The notes under the pieces are model-generated. The model was not told the origin of the DNA, ran no database searches, and worked only from the letters and a program-made list of their open reading frames with translations. From Candidatus Obscuribacter sp. (GTDB lineage: Bacteria; Cyanobacteriota; Vampirovibrionia; Obscuribacterales; Obscuribacteraceae): DNA of 64,000 bases. Position 1 is the first letter of the stretch. The number at the start of each line of letters is the position of its first letter. Where the stretch lies: assembly GCA_016712465.1 (NCBI GenBank), contig JADJQZ010000001.1, positions 2,108,001-2,172,000 on the forward strand. The letters are read 5' to 3'. Shown one piece after another: positions 17,411 through 26,154 of this stretch. Position numbers and translations under genes: made by a program.

Positions 17411-18391
17411 ATGGTTTTTGGCAAGGAATTTCGCTCTCACAAGCCTTTCCTGGCAAAGTCGATAGCCGTAGGCGCGGGTCTGATGCTTGCTCTTGTGCCT
17501 GCTACACAGTGCCTGGCCGTAGATCAACCGGTCAACTTCAAGATTTATAGCCCTCAGGAGCCTCCCGCTGCCGAGAGCACCCCTGCCCGCACAGAGGCCG
17601 ACACTAGCTCCATTTTCGAGGCTGAAAGCCCCAAGTTGGATGAGACGCCGGCTGCCGCTCCCGCCAAGACCGAGGCACCGGTGGAGACACAAAGCACTGC
17701 CACCGTCTCAGAACCCAAGCCGGAAGTCTCTACTCCTGTGGAAACGAAGCCTGAGGAGACGGTAGAAACCAAATCCGAAAGTAGCGGTTCCAAGGTTTTG
17801 CAGGGTTATATCAGGGTGGTGCCCACCGGCACCAAGATCCCGATCATTATGGATACCGCCGTTGATTCAGATACCAGCCAGGAAGGCGATGAGTTTTCCG
17901 CCCGTACTTCGGAAGATTTGACCATTGACGGTTCCACCGTAGTTCCGGCCGGTTCCATTATCAAAGGCCGAATCGCCCAGATGAACGGTCCCCGTGCCCT
18001 GAACCGTTCCGGTTCCGTGGCTCTTAAGTTTGATACCATCACCACTCCCGATAACAGGCAGATTCCGCTGGTGGCTAATATCGTGGCCCGAGGCGGTGTT
18101 GTGCATGCCCGTCGCGGCATGAAAGACGTAGTTCTGGATTCAGCCACAGTGTCTCTGCCCACCCTCTGCGGTCTGGGCATTGGTGTGCTGGCTGGTAACT
18201 CTTCATCTTCTTCTTCCAGTTCATCCTCTTCCGGTGTCGGTGCCGCCGGTGGTGCCATGATCGGCGCCGGTATCGGTCTGGCCGTAGGCGTAGCTGTTTT
18301 GCTGGCTAAGAAAGGCAAGAAGGTAGAAGTGAGACCCGGCGACGAGCTCAAAATTGAGCTTGCCGAAGATCTGCGCATGCCCACAATGTAA
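17411..18391 (+). CDS. Secreted protein with VirB10/TrbI-like beta domain and poly-Ser tract
   Basis: A 326-residue protein. ATG 17411 is preferred over GTG 17402 because CGGGG at 17398-17402 is well spaced from it. Residues 1-38 form a signal peptide (AVGAGLMLALVPATQCLA). Residues 45-135 are Pro/Glu/Thr-rich. Residues about 140-230 (VPTGTKIPIIMDTAVDSD, EGDEFSARTSEDLTIDGSTV, PAGSIIKGRIAQM) match the pattern of VirB10/TrbI-like beta domains found in many exported bacterial proteins. A run of about 12 serines and a Gly/Ala-rich hydrophobic segment follow (about 265-300). The function is unknown; there is no type IV secretion gene set nearby. Confidence 0.7.
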   Translation: MVFGKEFRSHKPFLAKSIAVGAGLMLALVPATQCLAVDQPVNFKIYSPQEPPAAESTPARTEADTSSIFEAESPKLDETPAAAPAKTEAPVETQSTATVSEPKPEVSTPVETKPEETVETKSESSGSKVLQGYIRVVPTGTKIPIIMDTAVDSDTSQEGDEFSARTSEDLTIDGSTVVPAGSIIKGRIAQMNGPRALNRSGSVALKFDTITTPDNRQIPLVANIVARGGVVHARRGMKDVVLDSATVSLPTLCGLGIGVLAGNSSSSSSSSSSSGVGAAGGAMIGAGIGLAVGVAVLLAKKGKKVEVRPGDELKIELAEDLRMPTM

Positions 18392-18526
18392 TTTCAATTT
18401 CGCTCCAGGGGAAATACTGATTTTTCTTGGGGGATAAATCCTCTATCCAGTAACTCACCTGAGTCCTAAGATGGGGAGGTTGGCTTTGCCAGACTCTTTT
18501 CAGATTTAGCCTTGAAGGTGACGATT

Positions 18527-20113
18527 GTGGATGATTTCGGACGCGGGAGCGCGCTAAAAGAGCGCGATCCTAATCTTGCTATGGGTATGTCTCTGGTCTG
18601 CCCCGGGCTGGGGCAGCTCTATAATGGCGAGTTTCGCAAAGGCTTGCTCTTTCAACTGGCAGCTTTTGCCAGTTACTTCCTCTTTGCCTTTCTCTGTCTG
18701 GTTTCTTCTCTGCTGCCATTTCTGGAGAATTTCGGCAAAGAACACAATCTGAAGGTCAATTTTGAGCTTTCCGCTGCTTTTAAACATTTGCAGAGCGGCT
18801 CTCTGTCGCCGTTCTTCCTTATCGTGTCGGCTTTCTTGCTGCTCTTTATTGCTTATGCAGCCCATGATGCCTTCAAAAAAGCAAGGCGACCGAAGAGGCT
18901 GGCGCTCTACAAAGACTTCTATATGGAAATGCCGGAAGCTTGTTCCAGTGCTTATCTTGTGCATCTCTATGCCCTCTTCGGCTGCTTCCTTTTGGCCTTC
19001 TTTATTCTGGTGCCGCCGCCCAGCAAATCTGTTGTTACTGAATTCCAGTTTGTGGAAAACGTCCCTACTGAAAAGCCAGTGCAGCCTACGGTATTACGGG
19101 GTGCCCATAATTCGGCGGCGGCCGGTGTGGTGAAACGTCCCCAGGCACTGGCCCGTAGCAGCAGCAGTAGTAGCAGTAGCAGCAGCAGCAGCAGCAGTAG
19201 CTCGACTGCTGCAACTCCTGCCGATACTAAAAGCGGTGCTAGTTCGGCCTATGCCGTGCCCAATTTCGCTAATGCTCTCAAGAGCTTTTCTTTGCCTCAG
19301 CTTGCCGCCGTAAATCCCTCCAGCTCAAGTCCGGCGCCTGCTTCCACGGCCAAGCTGCCCACTCCCACCAGTGCTAATTCTATTTCCGTCCCGCCTTCTA
19401 TGCCGCTCGCGCATTTTTCTCCGGCGGCAGTCGGCAATGCTTCGGTACAGCCACGAGCAGTCGCCGTCGGGAGCACCGCTTCCCCGACCTTACCGGTGGT
19501 GAGGAGTATAAGCGGCAGCGGCTCAGGCAATAGCGCCGCAGTTGCACCGGCTCCGGTGGCAGTTAGTACTGCCGGCGGCGATAATCAATCGCCGACCCTG
19601 GCTCCTGTGGGCGGCAGCTCTGGTAGGAAGGCAAGCGATGGTTCAAGCGGCGTCGGCAACTCCGGTCCGGCTCCCGCTCGTGCCACCGGTCATAGTGGCA
19701 ACGGACCGGCTCTCACGGCCATGGTGCAACCGAGCGGTCGCTCCGGTCAAGCGCGCCCCTCCGACGGCACGGATAGCAATTCCGGCAGCAGCATCGGCAA
19801 AGGGGTGCCCAGTGAAGCCGTAACCAGAGCCCCTGACTATGGTCCCTATATGGCGGCTCTTCAGTCACGCATCAAGAGGCACTGGTATCCGCCCAAGAAT
19901 CCCCAGGCCAATCATGTAAAGGCTATATTCGAAGTCTATAGAAACGGCTCCATGACAGGCCTGCGGCTGGTGCGCGGTTGCGGTATACCTATGGCTGATA
20001 AAGCTGCCCTGACGGCCATCGAGGCGGCGGCTCCCTTCCCGCCTTTGCCGGAGGGGTCACCGGAATCCATCACCATTGAATTTTCTTTCGATTACAACGT
20101 CTTTGTCCGTTGA
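18527..20113 (+). CDS. Polytopic TonB-family protein with poly-Ser linker
   Basis: About 528 residues from GTG 18527, with AAGGTGA at 18515-18521 as ribosome site; TTG 18512 would lie upstream of that site. The N-terminal half has a GLGQLYNGEFRKGL motif and about four transmembrane helices (around 40-65, 100-125, 145-165). It continues with a 16-Ser run and a long Ser/Ala/Pro/Gly linker, and ends in a TonB_C domain (about 440-528; GPYMAALQSRIKRHWYPPK, AALTAIEAAAPFPPLPEG). Ordinary TonB has a single N-terminal anchor. The paralogue next door and the following exbB/exbD suggest it transmits proton-motive energy to an outer-membrane partner. Confidence 0.85.
   Translation: MDDFGRGSALKERDPNLAMGMSLVCPGLGQLYNGEFRKGLLFQLAAFASYFLFAFLCLVSSLLPFLENFGKEHNLKVNFELSAAFKHLQSGSLSPFFLIVSAFLLLFIAYAAHDAFKKARRPKRLALYKDFYMEMPEACSSAYLVHLYALFGCFLLAFFILVPPPSKSVVTEFQFVENVPTEKPVQPTVLRGAHNSAAAGVVKRPQALARSSSSSSSSSSSSSSSSTAATPADTKSGASSAYAVPNFANALKSFSLPQLAAVNPSSSSPAPASTAKLPTPTSANSISVPPSMPLAHFSPAAVGNASVQPRAVAVGSTASPTLPVVRSISGSGSGNSAAVAPAPVAVSTAGGDNQSPTLAPVGGSSGRKASDGSSGVGNSGPAPARATGHSGNGPALTAMVQPSGRSGQARPSDGTDSNSGSSIGKGVPSEAVTRAPDYGPYMAALQSRIKRHWYPPKNPQANHVKAIFEVYRNGSMTGLRLVRGCGIPMADKAALTAIEAAAPFPPLPEGSPESITIEFSFDYNVFVR
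19157..19204 (+). repeat. AGC/AGT trinucleotide run coding 16 serines
   Basis: Sixteen consecutive Ser codons, almost all AGC or AGT with one final TCG, lie in the linker of the first polytopic TonB-family protein. Runs of this type are prone to slippage, so length may vary between strains. Confidence 0.9.
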
Positions 20114-20221
20114 AGAGGAAAAAACTGGGGAAAACCCCTGGAAATCTTCAGTGCCAGAGAGAGCATTTACGGTTAGGAAGAATGATAATTTGACTTAGTG
20201 ACGTTGCAAAAGCCAAGGATG

Positions 20222-20250
20222 TTGTTTAAGCAATAATGAACTATGATAAA
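20222..20250 (+). promoter_or_regulatory. Possible promoter of second TonB-family gene
   Basis: TTGTTT (20222-20227) and GATAAA (20245-20250) are separated by 17 bases, upstream of the start at 20373. The match to sigma-70 consensus is moderate. The rest of the 259-base gap 20114-20372 holds nothing else I can name. Confidence 0.28.
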
Positions 20251-20372
20251 CTCTCAAAATTACTAGTGCGCAGGCCATTTGAAATCCTTCTTGTGAACCG
20301 CGGGCGCTTGAGAGTTAGTTCAGGATTGGCAAGCAAGCGAAGAGGCCACAAGTAAGTGATAGGAATACTTTC

Positions 20373-22007
20373 ATGAGTGCCAATCCCAGAAATTCCGGTG
20401 GACAAAGACCCCAGCGTGACCCCAATATGGCTGGCGGTCTTTCTTTTGTATTGCCCGGTCTGGGGCAAATTTACAATGGTGAGCAGCGTAAAGGGCTGTT
20501 CTTCCTCATAGTCGGCGTCCTCAACTACTTCGTTCTTGTCTTCCTCATGTTCTCCCCCTCGATTCTCGAGTGGTTGGCTGCCTTCGGCCAGGCCAACAAC
20601 ATGAAATTGAACGAAGAGCTTTACCGCTCCCTCGGGCAACTGCATTTCGGCTCCCCGGCTTCCCTTTTTATTGTGGTGCTTTTCCTCGGTTATGCCGTCT
20701 ATTGTGCCCGCGATGCCTACGACCATGCGGTGCGTATCCAGCGCAAGAGTCTTTACAGTGATTACGCCCTGGAGATGACGGAAGCCACTTCCGGCTCTTA
20801 CATCTTCCATATATCTATTCTGGCCACCAGTTTCATCCTTGCTTTCTTCTTCCTGATTCCGCCGCCGCCTCGTTCTCAGGTTACAGACATCGAATTTGTC
20901 CAGAACGAAGAAAACACCAAGACCCCGCCTAAAACCCAGAAGCGCGCCGCTCACAATTCCAAGGCCGCCGGCAAGCACGATCCCACCAAGCCCAGTGTGC
21001 AGCCTTCCCCGGCTCCCAAGGCCCCCAGTAAAGCATCCGAGCAGTCCAAGCCTCAGGCGAAGCCCCAGCAGCGCCCGTCGCCGACGCCCACCCCTACACC
21101 CAGTCCCTCGCCGACACCTTCGCCGCGTCCCACTCCCAGACCGAGTCCGACCCCTTCGCCTACTCCGTCTCCCACTCCGGCACCAAGACCGTCGGCTACT
21201 CCCAGTCCTTCACCGACTCCTACTCCTTCTTTGCTGCCTAAGATCCCGACGCCATTTTTCGCGCCTTCCGCAGCACCTTCGCCCCATCCTTCCCCTACCT
21301 TTTCGCCGGTGGCCATGCCTAAGATTGGCGGACCATCCCTGGCTCCCACTCCCCGTGCCGGTGTCGGCGCCGGTAGTGCGCTAGCGCCAGGACCAGCTCC
21401 AGCTCCCGTTTCCATAGCCTCAGCTTCCGGTATGTCCGGCGGCGGCGGTCCGCCCACCCCGGTTCCGGTCGGCGGTGGTGCCAGCTCCAAGGGCGGCGGT
21501 AGCGGCCCAGGACCAGCTCCTGCCCCAACCCGCGCCGGTCGTGGCAGTGGTGGTGGCGGCGGTGCAGCCGGCGGTTCACCGGGTATTGCCGTGGCTCCCT
21601 CTGTGGGACGTGCTCCCGGTGGCGGCGGCGGTAACAACGAAGCCGGCAACCCCGATGACGGCCCCGGACGCGACCGGTCCATCGCTGCTCGTAAAGATGT
21701 AGACTTCGGACCTTACATGGCCGATTTGCAAAGAAGAATCAAGCGGGCCTGGTTCCCTCCTAAAGGAAATGAATCCAAGAGGGTCAAGGTCATATTCAAA
21801 GTGCACAAAGACGGGCAGATGACCAATTTGCGCATGCTTATCTCTTCCGGCTTAACAATCGCCGACCAGGCTGCCCTCAAGGCTGTTGAAAACGCAGCTC
21901 CCTTCCGTCCCCTGCCCGATGGCGCCCCTGATGATGTGGACATCGAATTCACCTTCGACTACAACGTTTTCAATGGCGGCGGTCGTGGCGTCTTCCGTCA
22001 ATTCTGA
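20373..22007 (+). CDS. Polytopic TonB-family protein with Pro-rich linker
   Basis: A 544-residue paralogue of the preceding gene. Residues 15-45 (RDPNMAGGLSFVLPGLGQIY) repeat the N-terminal motif of its neighbour, followed by about three or four transmembrane helices and a RSQVTDIEFVQNEE segment also present in the paralogue. The linker (about 180-440) is first Lys/Pro-rich, then a run of Pro-Thr/Pro-Ser dipeptides, then Gly/Pro-rich. The TonB_C domain is at about 447-544 (FGPYMADLQRRIKRAWFPPK, AALKAVENAAPFRPLPDGAP). ExbB and ExbD follow at 58 and 37 bases. Confidence 0.88.
   Translation: MSANPRNSGGQRPQRDPNMAGGLSFVLPGLGQIYNGEQRKGLFFLIVGVLNYFVLVFLMFSPSILEWLAAFGQANNMKLNEELYRSLGQLHFGSPASLFIVVLFLGYAVYCARDAYDHAVRIQRKSLYSDYALEMTEATSGSYIFHISILATSFILAFFFLIPPPPRSQVTDIEFVQNEENTKTPPKTQKRAAHNSKAAGKHDPTKPSVQPSPAPKAPSKASEQSKPQAKPQQRPSPTPTPTPSPSPTPSPRPTPRPSPTPSPTPSPTPAPRPSATPSPSPTPTPSLLPKIPTPFFAPSAAPSPHPSPTFSPVAMPKIGGPSLAPTPRAGVGAGSALAPGPAPAPVSIASASGMSGGGGPPTPVPVGGGASSKGGGSGPGPAPAPTRAGRGSGGGGGAAGGSPGIAVAPSVGRAPGGGGGNNEAGNPDDGPGRDRSIAARKDVDFGPYMADLQRRIKRAWFPPKGNESKRVKVIFKVHKDGQMTNLRMLISSGLTIADQAALKAVENAAPFRPLPDGAPDDVDIEFTFDYNVFNGGGRGVFRQF
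21078..21236 (+). repeat. Pro-Thr/Pro-Ser coding low-complexity tract
   Basis: About 50 codons of mostly CCN alternating with ACN/TCN, giving Pro-Thr and Pro-Ser dipeptides with occasional Arg and Ala. It likely forms an extended polyproline rod across the periplasm, as in TonB. The antisense frame is long and open only because of this composition. Confidence 0.85.
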
Positions 22008-22065
22008 TAGACTCATTACTTAGATCAACGTCCGGCAAGCAAATAGGAGAAGTCGATAGACATCT

Positions 22066-22707
22066 ATGGAAAGCAAATTCCTAAATTACTTCCTCGAGTT
22101 TATGGTCCATGACTGGTTTGCGTCCATACCGATTACCATTTGCTCGATTTTGACGGTTGCCGTCATGGTGGAGCGTTACCTCTACTATCAACAGAATCGT
22201 CGTGACGTGACTGGCTTTATTCACCAGTTGCAGCGCGATCTCGAGAGCAATAACCTGCAAAAGGCCCAGGCTACATGCAGCCGTCTCGGCGGTGTGGTCG
22301 GCGAAGTGGCTGAAGAAGGCGTGCGCCTGATGGCTGATCAGAAGGAAGACTTCTCCAAGGCTTTTGACATCACCGTCGGCTTGGTTACCCGTAAGCTGGA
22401 AAAGCATCTGGCGGTACTGGGTACCATTGGTGCCACCTGTCCCTTCCTTGGTCTTTTCGGAACCGTGGTCGGGGTTGTGTTCACCCTTGACCAGCTCGGC
22501 GCCCAGGGCGGTGGTACACCGGTGGTTGTGACCGGTGTGGCTAAAGCTCTTATTGCTACAGGTTACGGTCTGATCGTGGCTATCCTGGCAGTTGTCTTCA
22601 ACAACACTTACACTAATACTGTGAAGCGTTTCAACGATGACTTCCTCTTGCTCAAGCTGTTGTTCCTCAGCTTCGTTGGTGGTGAGTCTACAGCCGCTAG
22701 AGGTTAG
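22066..22707 (+). CDS. exbB: MotA/TolQ/ExbB proton channel protein
   Basis: A 213-residue inner-membrane protein with three hydrophobic segments (about 17-35, 120-143, 160-183). The family signature is in the second and third helices: LEKHLAVLGTIGATCPFLGLFGTVVGVVFT and GVAKALIATGYGLIVAILAVVFNN. It would form the pentameric part of the proton-conducting motor that energises a TonB-type protein. It sits between the two TonB-family genes and exbD, so a complete TonB-ExbB-ExbD set is encoded here. Confidence 0.93.
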   Translation: MESKFLNYFLEFMVHDWFASIPITICSILTVAVMVERYLYYQQNRRDVTGFIHQLQRDLESNNLQKAQATCSRLGGVVGEVAEEGVRLMADQKEDFSKAFDITVGLVTRKLEKHLAVLGTIGATCPFLGLFGTVVGVVFTLDQLGAQGGGTPVVVTGVAKALIATGYGLIVAILAVVFNNTYTNTVKRFNDDFLLLKLLFLSFVGGESTAARG

Positions 22708-22744
22708 TCTTTAGCAAGAAGCAGCCACCAGGAGGTTTTGCGCC

Positions 22745-23173
22745 ATGTCGATGGGAGCGGTCGGCGACCAGTTTACTGATATCAACGTCACTCCTTTGAC
22801 AGACGTTTTCCTTGTCTTGCTCGTAATCATGATCTTGATTGCTCCCCTGATCGACAAATCCGATTTGAAGATCAAGCCGCCCGAGACCAAGAACGCCAAG
22901 AAAGACGAAGCCACCAAGGGTATCAGTATCGATATAGATAAAGACGGGCAGTTGGCCATCAACGGCAAATATGTGCGCGATCACAATGTCGATACCATCA
23001 AGGCTATGATTCTCGAATTGAAGAACTCCGCCCAGCCTGGTACCGACCTGCACCTCACTCTCAACGCCGATGGTGATGCCAAGCAAAAAGACGTGGTGGA
23101 AGTAATGTCTGCCGCCGCCGCCGCCGGTATCACCAAAATGCGTGTTGCCACTCAGCAGCAGACCAACTACTAG
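22745..23173 (+). CDS. exbD: ExbD/TolR-family protein
   Basis: A 142-residue protein with GGAGG upstream. One transmembrane helix at about 18-38 (LTDVFLVLLVIMILIAPLID) includes the conserved Asp of the proton path (TDVFLVLLVI). The periplasmic part has the usual ISIDIDKDGQLAINGKYV and LHLTLNADGDAKQKDVVEVMSAAAAAGI. It completes the motor with exbB. aroE starts only 11 bases after its stop and may be co-transcribed. Confidence 0.93.
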   Translation: MSMGAVGDQFTDINVTPLTDVFLVLLVIMILIAPLIDKSDLKIKPPETKNAKKDEATKGISIDIDKDGQLAINGKYVRDHNVDTIKAMILELKNSAQPGTDLHLTLNADGDAKQKDVVEVMSAAAAAGITKMRVATQQQTNY

Positions 23174-23184
23174 CTAGCTCGGCT

Positions 23185-24084
23185 GTGACTTTCCTTCGCC
23201 TTGGTCTAATTGGAAACCCTCTTGGGCATTCCCTTTCTCCCCAGATTCATGGGGCGTTTTTGCGTCAGTTTTCCTTGCCCGGCAGCTATGACCTGCGTGC
23301 CGGTGCCGATGCCGCTGCCCTTCTAGATCAAGCTATTGAGGACGGTTTCACCGGTCTGAACGTCACCATTCCCCATAAGGTAGCGGTGATCAAGGCTCTG
23401 CCTGCCCTCTCGCCGGAAGCCAGACTGGTTGGGGCTGTAAATACTATTCGGCTCAAGTGGGATGAGGATGCTGATGATACTGAATGCGGTATTATGGGTT
23501 TCAATACCGACATCGCCGGTCTGAGCCGCACCCTGCGCCAGGCTCCCGCTAGGTTTCCCGGTCAAAAGGCTATTCTTTTGGGCGGCGGTGGTGCGGCCAG
23601 AGCCTGTCTGGTAGCCATGCAGAGGCTATCCATGAGCGGCTGCCATATTGTCTGTCGCAACCCTCAGAGTGTCTTCAGCATGCTGAAAGAACTGGCTTTA
23701 TCTGGCTTTGATCCTATCTTTTTGCAAGAAATAAATGTGCTCACCATCGACGAATTACCGGGCAAGCTGGATAAACTTGCCGACGCCAAACTTTTCGTCA
23801 ATGCTACGCCCTTAGGGCAAACCAAAGATGAGCTGCCGTTCTGGCTCACTCCTCTGCTTTCGGCCCTTATTCGTGATGCCTTTATTTTCGATCTGGTCTA
23901 CAGTGCCGGCGGTTTGACACCGTTGATAGCACTGGCTACCAAACTAGGTTTTGCCCTGCACGGTGATGGTCGAGAAATGCTGGTTGAGCAAGCCCGTCAG
24001 GCCTTTAAGATCTGGACCGGCTTGACTCCTTCTTACCAGGTTGGTTTGGAGGCTCTGGAGAAAGCTCTTAAGAGCCGAGTTTAG
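23185..24084 (+). CDS. aroE: Shikimate dehydrogenase
   Basis: A 299-residue protein from GTG 23185. It reduces 3-dehydroshikimate with NADPH in aromatic amino-acid synthesis. The shikimate-binding GHSLSPQIH (S16, S18) is near the N-terminus. Lys65 in NVTIPHK is catalytic, N86 (GAVNTI) and D109 (FNTDIAG) follow, and the NADP motif LLGGGGAARA is at about 131-140. Normal length. It follows exbD closely and is convergent with the SCP2 gene, whose stop abuts its own. Confidence 0.95.
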   Translation: MTFLRLGLIGNPLGHSLSPQIHGAFLRQFSLPGSYDLRAGADAAALLDQAIEDGFTGLNVTIPHKVAVIKALPALSPEARLVGAVNTIRLKWDEDADDTECGIMGFNTDIAGLSRTLRQAPARFPGQKAILLGGGGAARACLVAMQRLSMSGCHIVCRNPQSVFSMLKELALSGFDPIFLQEINVLTIDELPGKLDKLADAKLFVNATPLGQTKDELPFWLTPLLSALIRDAFIFDLVYSAGGLTPLIALATKLGFALHGDGREMLVEQARQAFKIWTGLTPSYQVGLEALEKALKSRV

Positions 24085-24417
24085 TTAGCCTTCGAAAAAC
24101 ACCGGCACCAGCTTCATGGCCATGCCCAGTTCGCCTTCGATGGAAAGCACTCCCGAGAGGGCAGCGGTCATGGCCGACATTTTGCCGTCGATGATCATGG
24201 CCAGATCTTCGGCATCAATGGATACCTTGCAATCATAAGCCGGTGACAAACCATCCTGGTAGGGTTCAAAGCTGAGGGTGCCGCAATCGATTTTGGTGAG
24301 CCAGGCGCCGCCCCCTGCACCTTTGATGTTGATCAAATAATTGGCGGTGATGTCTCTGGCTGCTTCAGGTTTGAAGCGTTTTTTCAGTTCGTTGATTATC
24401 GTTTCTTGCGCGAGCAC
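24085..24417 (-). CDS. SCP2 sterol-carrier-domain protein
   Basis: A 110-residue single-domain protein from GTG 24417. The pattern YLINIKGAGGGAWLTKIDCG, then CKVSIDAEDLAMIIDGKMS and GVLSIEGELGMAMKLVPVF, is the SCP2 fold, which binds lipids or fatty acyl chains in a hydrophobic tunnel. Stand-alone bacterial SCP2 proteins have no settled substrate. Its stop codon directly abuts that of aroE on the other strand. Confidence 0.9.
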   Translation of the reverse strand: MLAQETIINELKKRFKPEAARDITANYLINIKGAGGGAWLTKIDCGTLSFEPYQDGLSPAYDCKVSIDAEDLAMIIDGKMSAMTAALSGVLSIEGELGMAMKLVPVFFEG

Positions 24418-24545
24418 AGTCTGTACCTAATAATTATGTTTAGTATCGGTTTTGATTATAACCTTCGTGCATAGCCTGAAACTCCAGGTCGGCTTATATG
24501 AGGAAATTTTTGTGATAGCCTGGGGTGCTCAGGGAGTTCGGTATT

Positions 24546-25283
24546 TTGGATAAACCGCCGTTTAATAAGAAGCCCAATGGCAAAGACGGTCCCTCCTCAA
24601 AGGAGGCGGCGCCGCCTCGTCCAGCCTTCAAGCGCAGCAAAGCCAACCTGCTCCAACTCTCTTCCGTACTGCCCAAAGTCGTGCGGGCCCTGGGTATAGA
24701 TCGGCGCTTGAAAGAGCATACTTTTATGAACCTCTGGCCCCATGTGGTGCCGGAACCGTTTGCATCCAGAGCCAGACCGCTTTTCATAGACGCCGAGGGC
24801 AATCTGGTGGTAGCCGTGAAGGATGCCGCCGTCGGTCAGGAGTTCAGCTTTGCCCGGCAGGAGATGCTGAAGCGGCTGCAGACCGCTGCCCGCGGCGTTG
24901 GCATGAATATTTCCGGTTTGCGTTTTGACATGAAGCGCTTTTATGAAGGGAAATTAGAGGCTGCTCAGGAGGCCATGGCGGCCGTGCGTTTGCCTGATCC
25001 CAGTGCCGAGGATCTGGCTGCCGTAGTACTGACCGAGGAGGAACTGGAGCCGACCAGGTATCTGGGGGAAAACGTCATAGACGATGCCGCTCTGGTGCAG
25101 CGAATGCGCGGGCTCTATGAGAAGGAACTCAGATTGAAGCGCTGGCGTGAGGCCAATGGCTATCCCCACTGCAATTACTGCGGTGAGGTGACGAGCCGCT
25201 TACATGGGACAGATCTAATATGTGCCCTTTGTTTTGCTTCCGGTATGTCCAATAAAGAACCAAGGGGAAGTGGAAGTATTTAG
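24546..25283 (+). CDS. DUF721 (DciA-like) protein with C-terminal zinc ribbon
   Basis: About 245 residues from TTG 24546, favoured by AGGGAG at 24531-24536; GTG 24525 is the alternative. After a basic, Pro-rich N-terminus, residues about 40-130 match DUF721/DciA: LSSVLPKVVRALGIDRRLKE, then NLWPHVVPEPFASRARPLFI and LVVAVKDAAVGQEFSFARQEMLKRL. DciA loads the replicative helicase DnaB in bacteria without DnaC. The extra C-terminus carries CNYCG and CALC, a zinc ribbon not usual for DciA. The assignment to helicase loading follows from family knowledge only. Confidence 0.78.
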   Translation: MDKPPFNKKPNGKDGPSSKEAAPPRPAFKRSKANLLQLSSVLPKVVRALGIDRRLKEHTFMNLWPHVVPEPFASRARPLFIDAEGNLVVAVKDAAVGQEFSFARQEMLKRLQTAARGVGMNISGLRFDMKRFYEGKLEAAQEAMAAVRLPDPSAEDLAAVVLTEEELEPTRYLGENVIDDAALVQRMRGLYEKELRLKRWREANGYPHCNYCGEVTSRLHGTDLICALCFASGMSNKEPRGSGSI

Positions 25284-25464
25284 CTCATATATGGGGCAGG
25301 CCGGCGGTAGGCTCACCGTCCCTCTTTCAACCAGGGTCTGCTCGCTGTTAAGGTGCTCCTGAGCCGGTTTCCTTAATCTATACTAGGCTTTCTCATACCC
25401 TGGATTTACCTCGTGACTACTGTGTTATCATGAGGCTCCCGGAGACCAGGTAAAGCACTTCGAT

Positions 25465-26151
25465 ATGATTCGACTGCAAAACGTTTGCAAAAATTACGGC
25501 GGTAGCCCCGCCCTATCCAATATCAATTTGCACATAGGCCTTGGCGAGTTCGCCTTTCTGGTTGGTCCAAGCGGTGCCGGCAAATCTACTTTGATGCGCC
25601 TGCTTTATCGTGAGGAAGTGCCGACATCGGGCAATGTGCTCATATCAGGCGTCAACTTGAACCGTCTTTCCAAAGGGCAGATTCCCCTGCTCCGACGCCG
25701 TCTCGGCATCATTTTCCAGGATTTCAAACTACTCAACAGTCAGACTGTTTTCAACAACGTGGCCTATGTGTTGAGAGCCCTTGGTGTTGACGAAAGAGAA
25801 GTAAATAAGCGTGTCTCCAGTGCCCTGGCCGTTGTCGGTTTGGAGCACAAGCGCGACTCCTACCCCACCGAGTTATCCGGTGGTGAACAACAGCGAGTCG
25901 GTATCGCCCGGGCCATAGTCAATGGTCCGCCGGTCTTGCTTGCCGATGAGCCCACCGGTAACCTCGACCCGGCCACATCTCTTGAGATTGTGCAATTGCT
26001 CGAGCGCATCAGCCAGCGCGGCACTACAGTTTTGATTTCCACCCACGATCAACCCATCGTCAATGCCATGCGCAGACGGGTGATTGCCCTGAAAGGGGGC
26101 GAGCTGGTCGCCGATGTGGACAATGGTTTCTACGAGTTGGAGATGGCATAG
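25465..26151 (+). CDS. ftsE: Cell-division ATP-binding protein FtsE
   Basis: A 228-residue ABC ATPase. Walker A GPSGAGKST begins at residue 34, the Q-loop is in IIFQDFKLL, the signature LSGGEQQR is at 137-144, Walker B LLADEPTGNLD at 158-168 and the switch His in STHD. With FtsX it activates septal peptidoglycan hydrolases during division. ftsX begins three bases after its stop. Confidence 0.96.
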   Translation: MIRLQNVCKNYGGSPALSNINLHIGLGEFAFLVGPSGAGKSTLMRLLYREEVPTSGNVLISGVNLNRLSKGQIPLLRRRLGIIFQDFKLLNSQTVFNNVAYVLRALGVDEREVNKRVSSALAVVGLEHKRDSYPTELSGGEQQRVGIARAIVNGPPVLLADEPTGNLDPATSLEIVQLLERISQRGTTVLISTHDQPIVNAMRRRVIALKGGELVADVDNGFYELEMA

Positions 26152-26154
26152 CTT

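Noticed and set aside
21053..21682. Minus-strand Gly/Val-rich frame of 209 codons
   Set aside because: Complement of the Pro-Thr/Pro-Ser tract of the TonB-family gene; open only because of composition.
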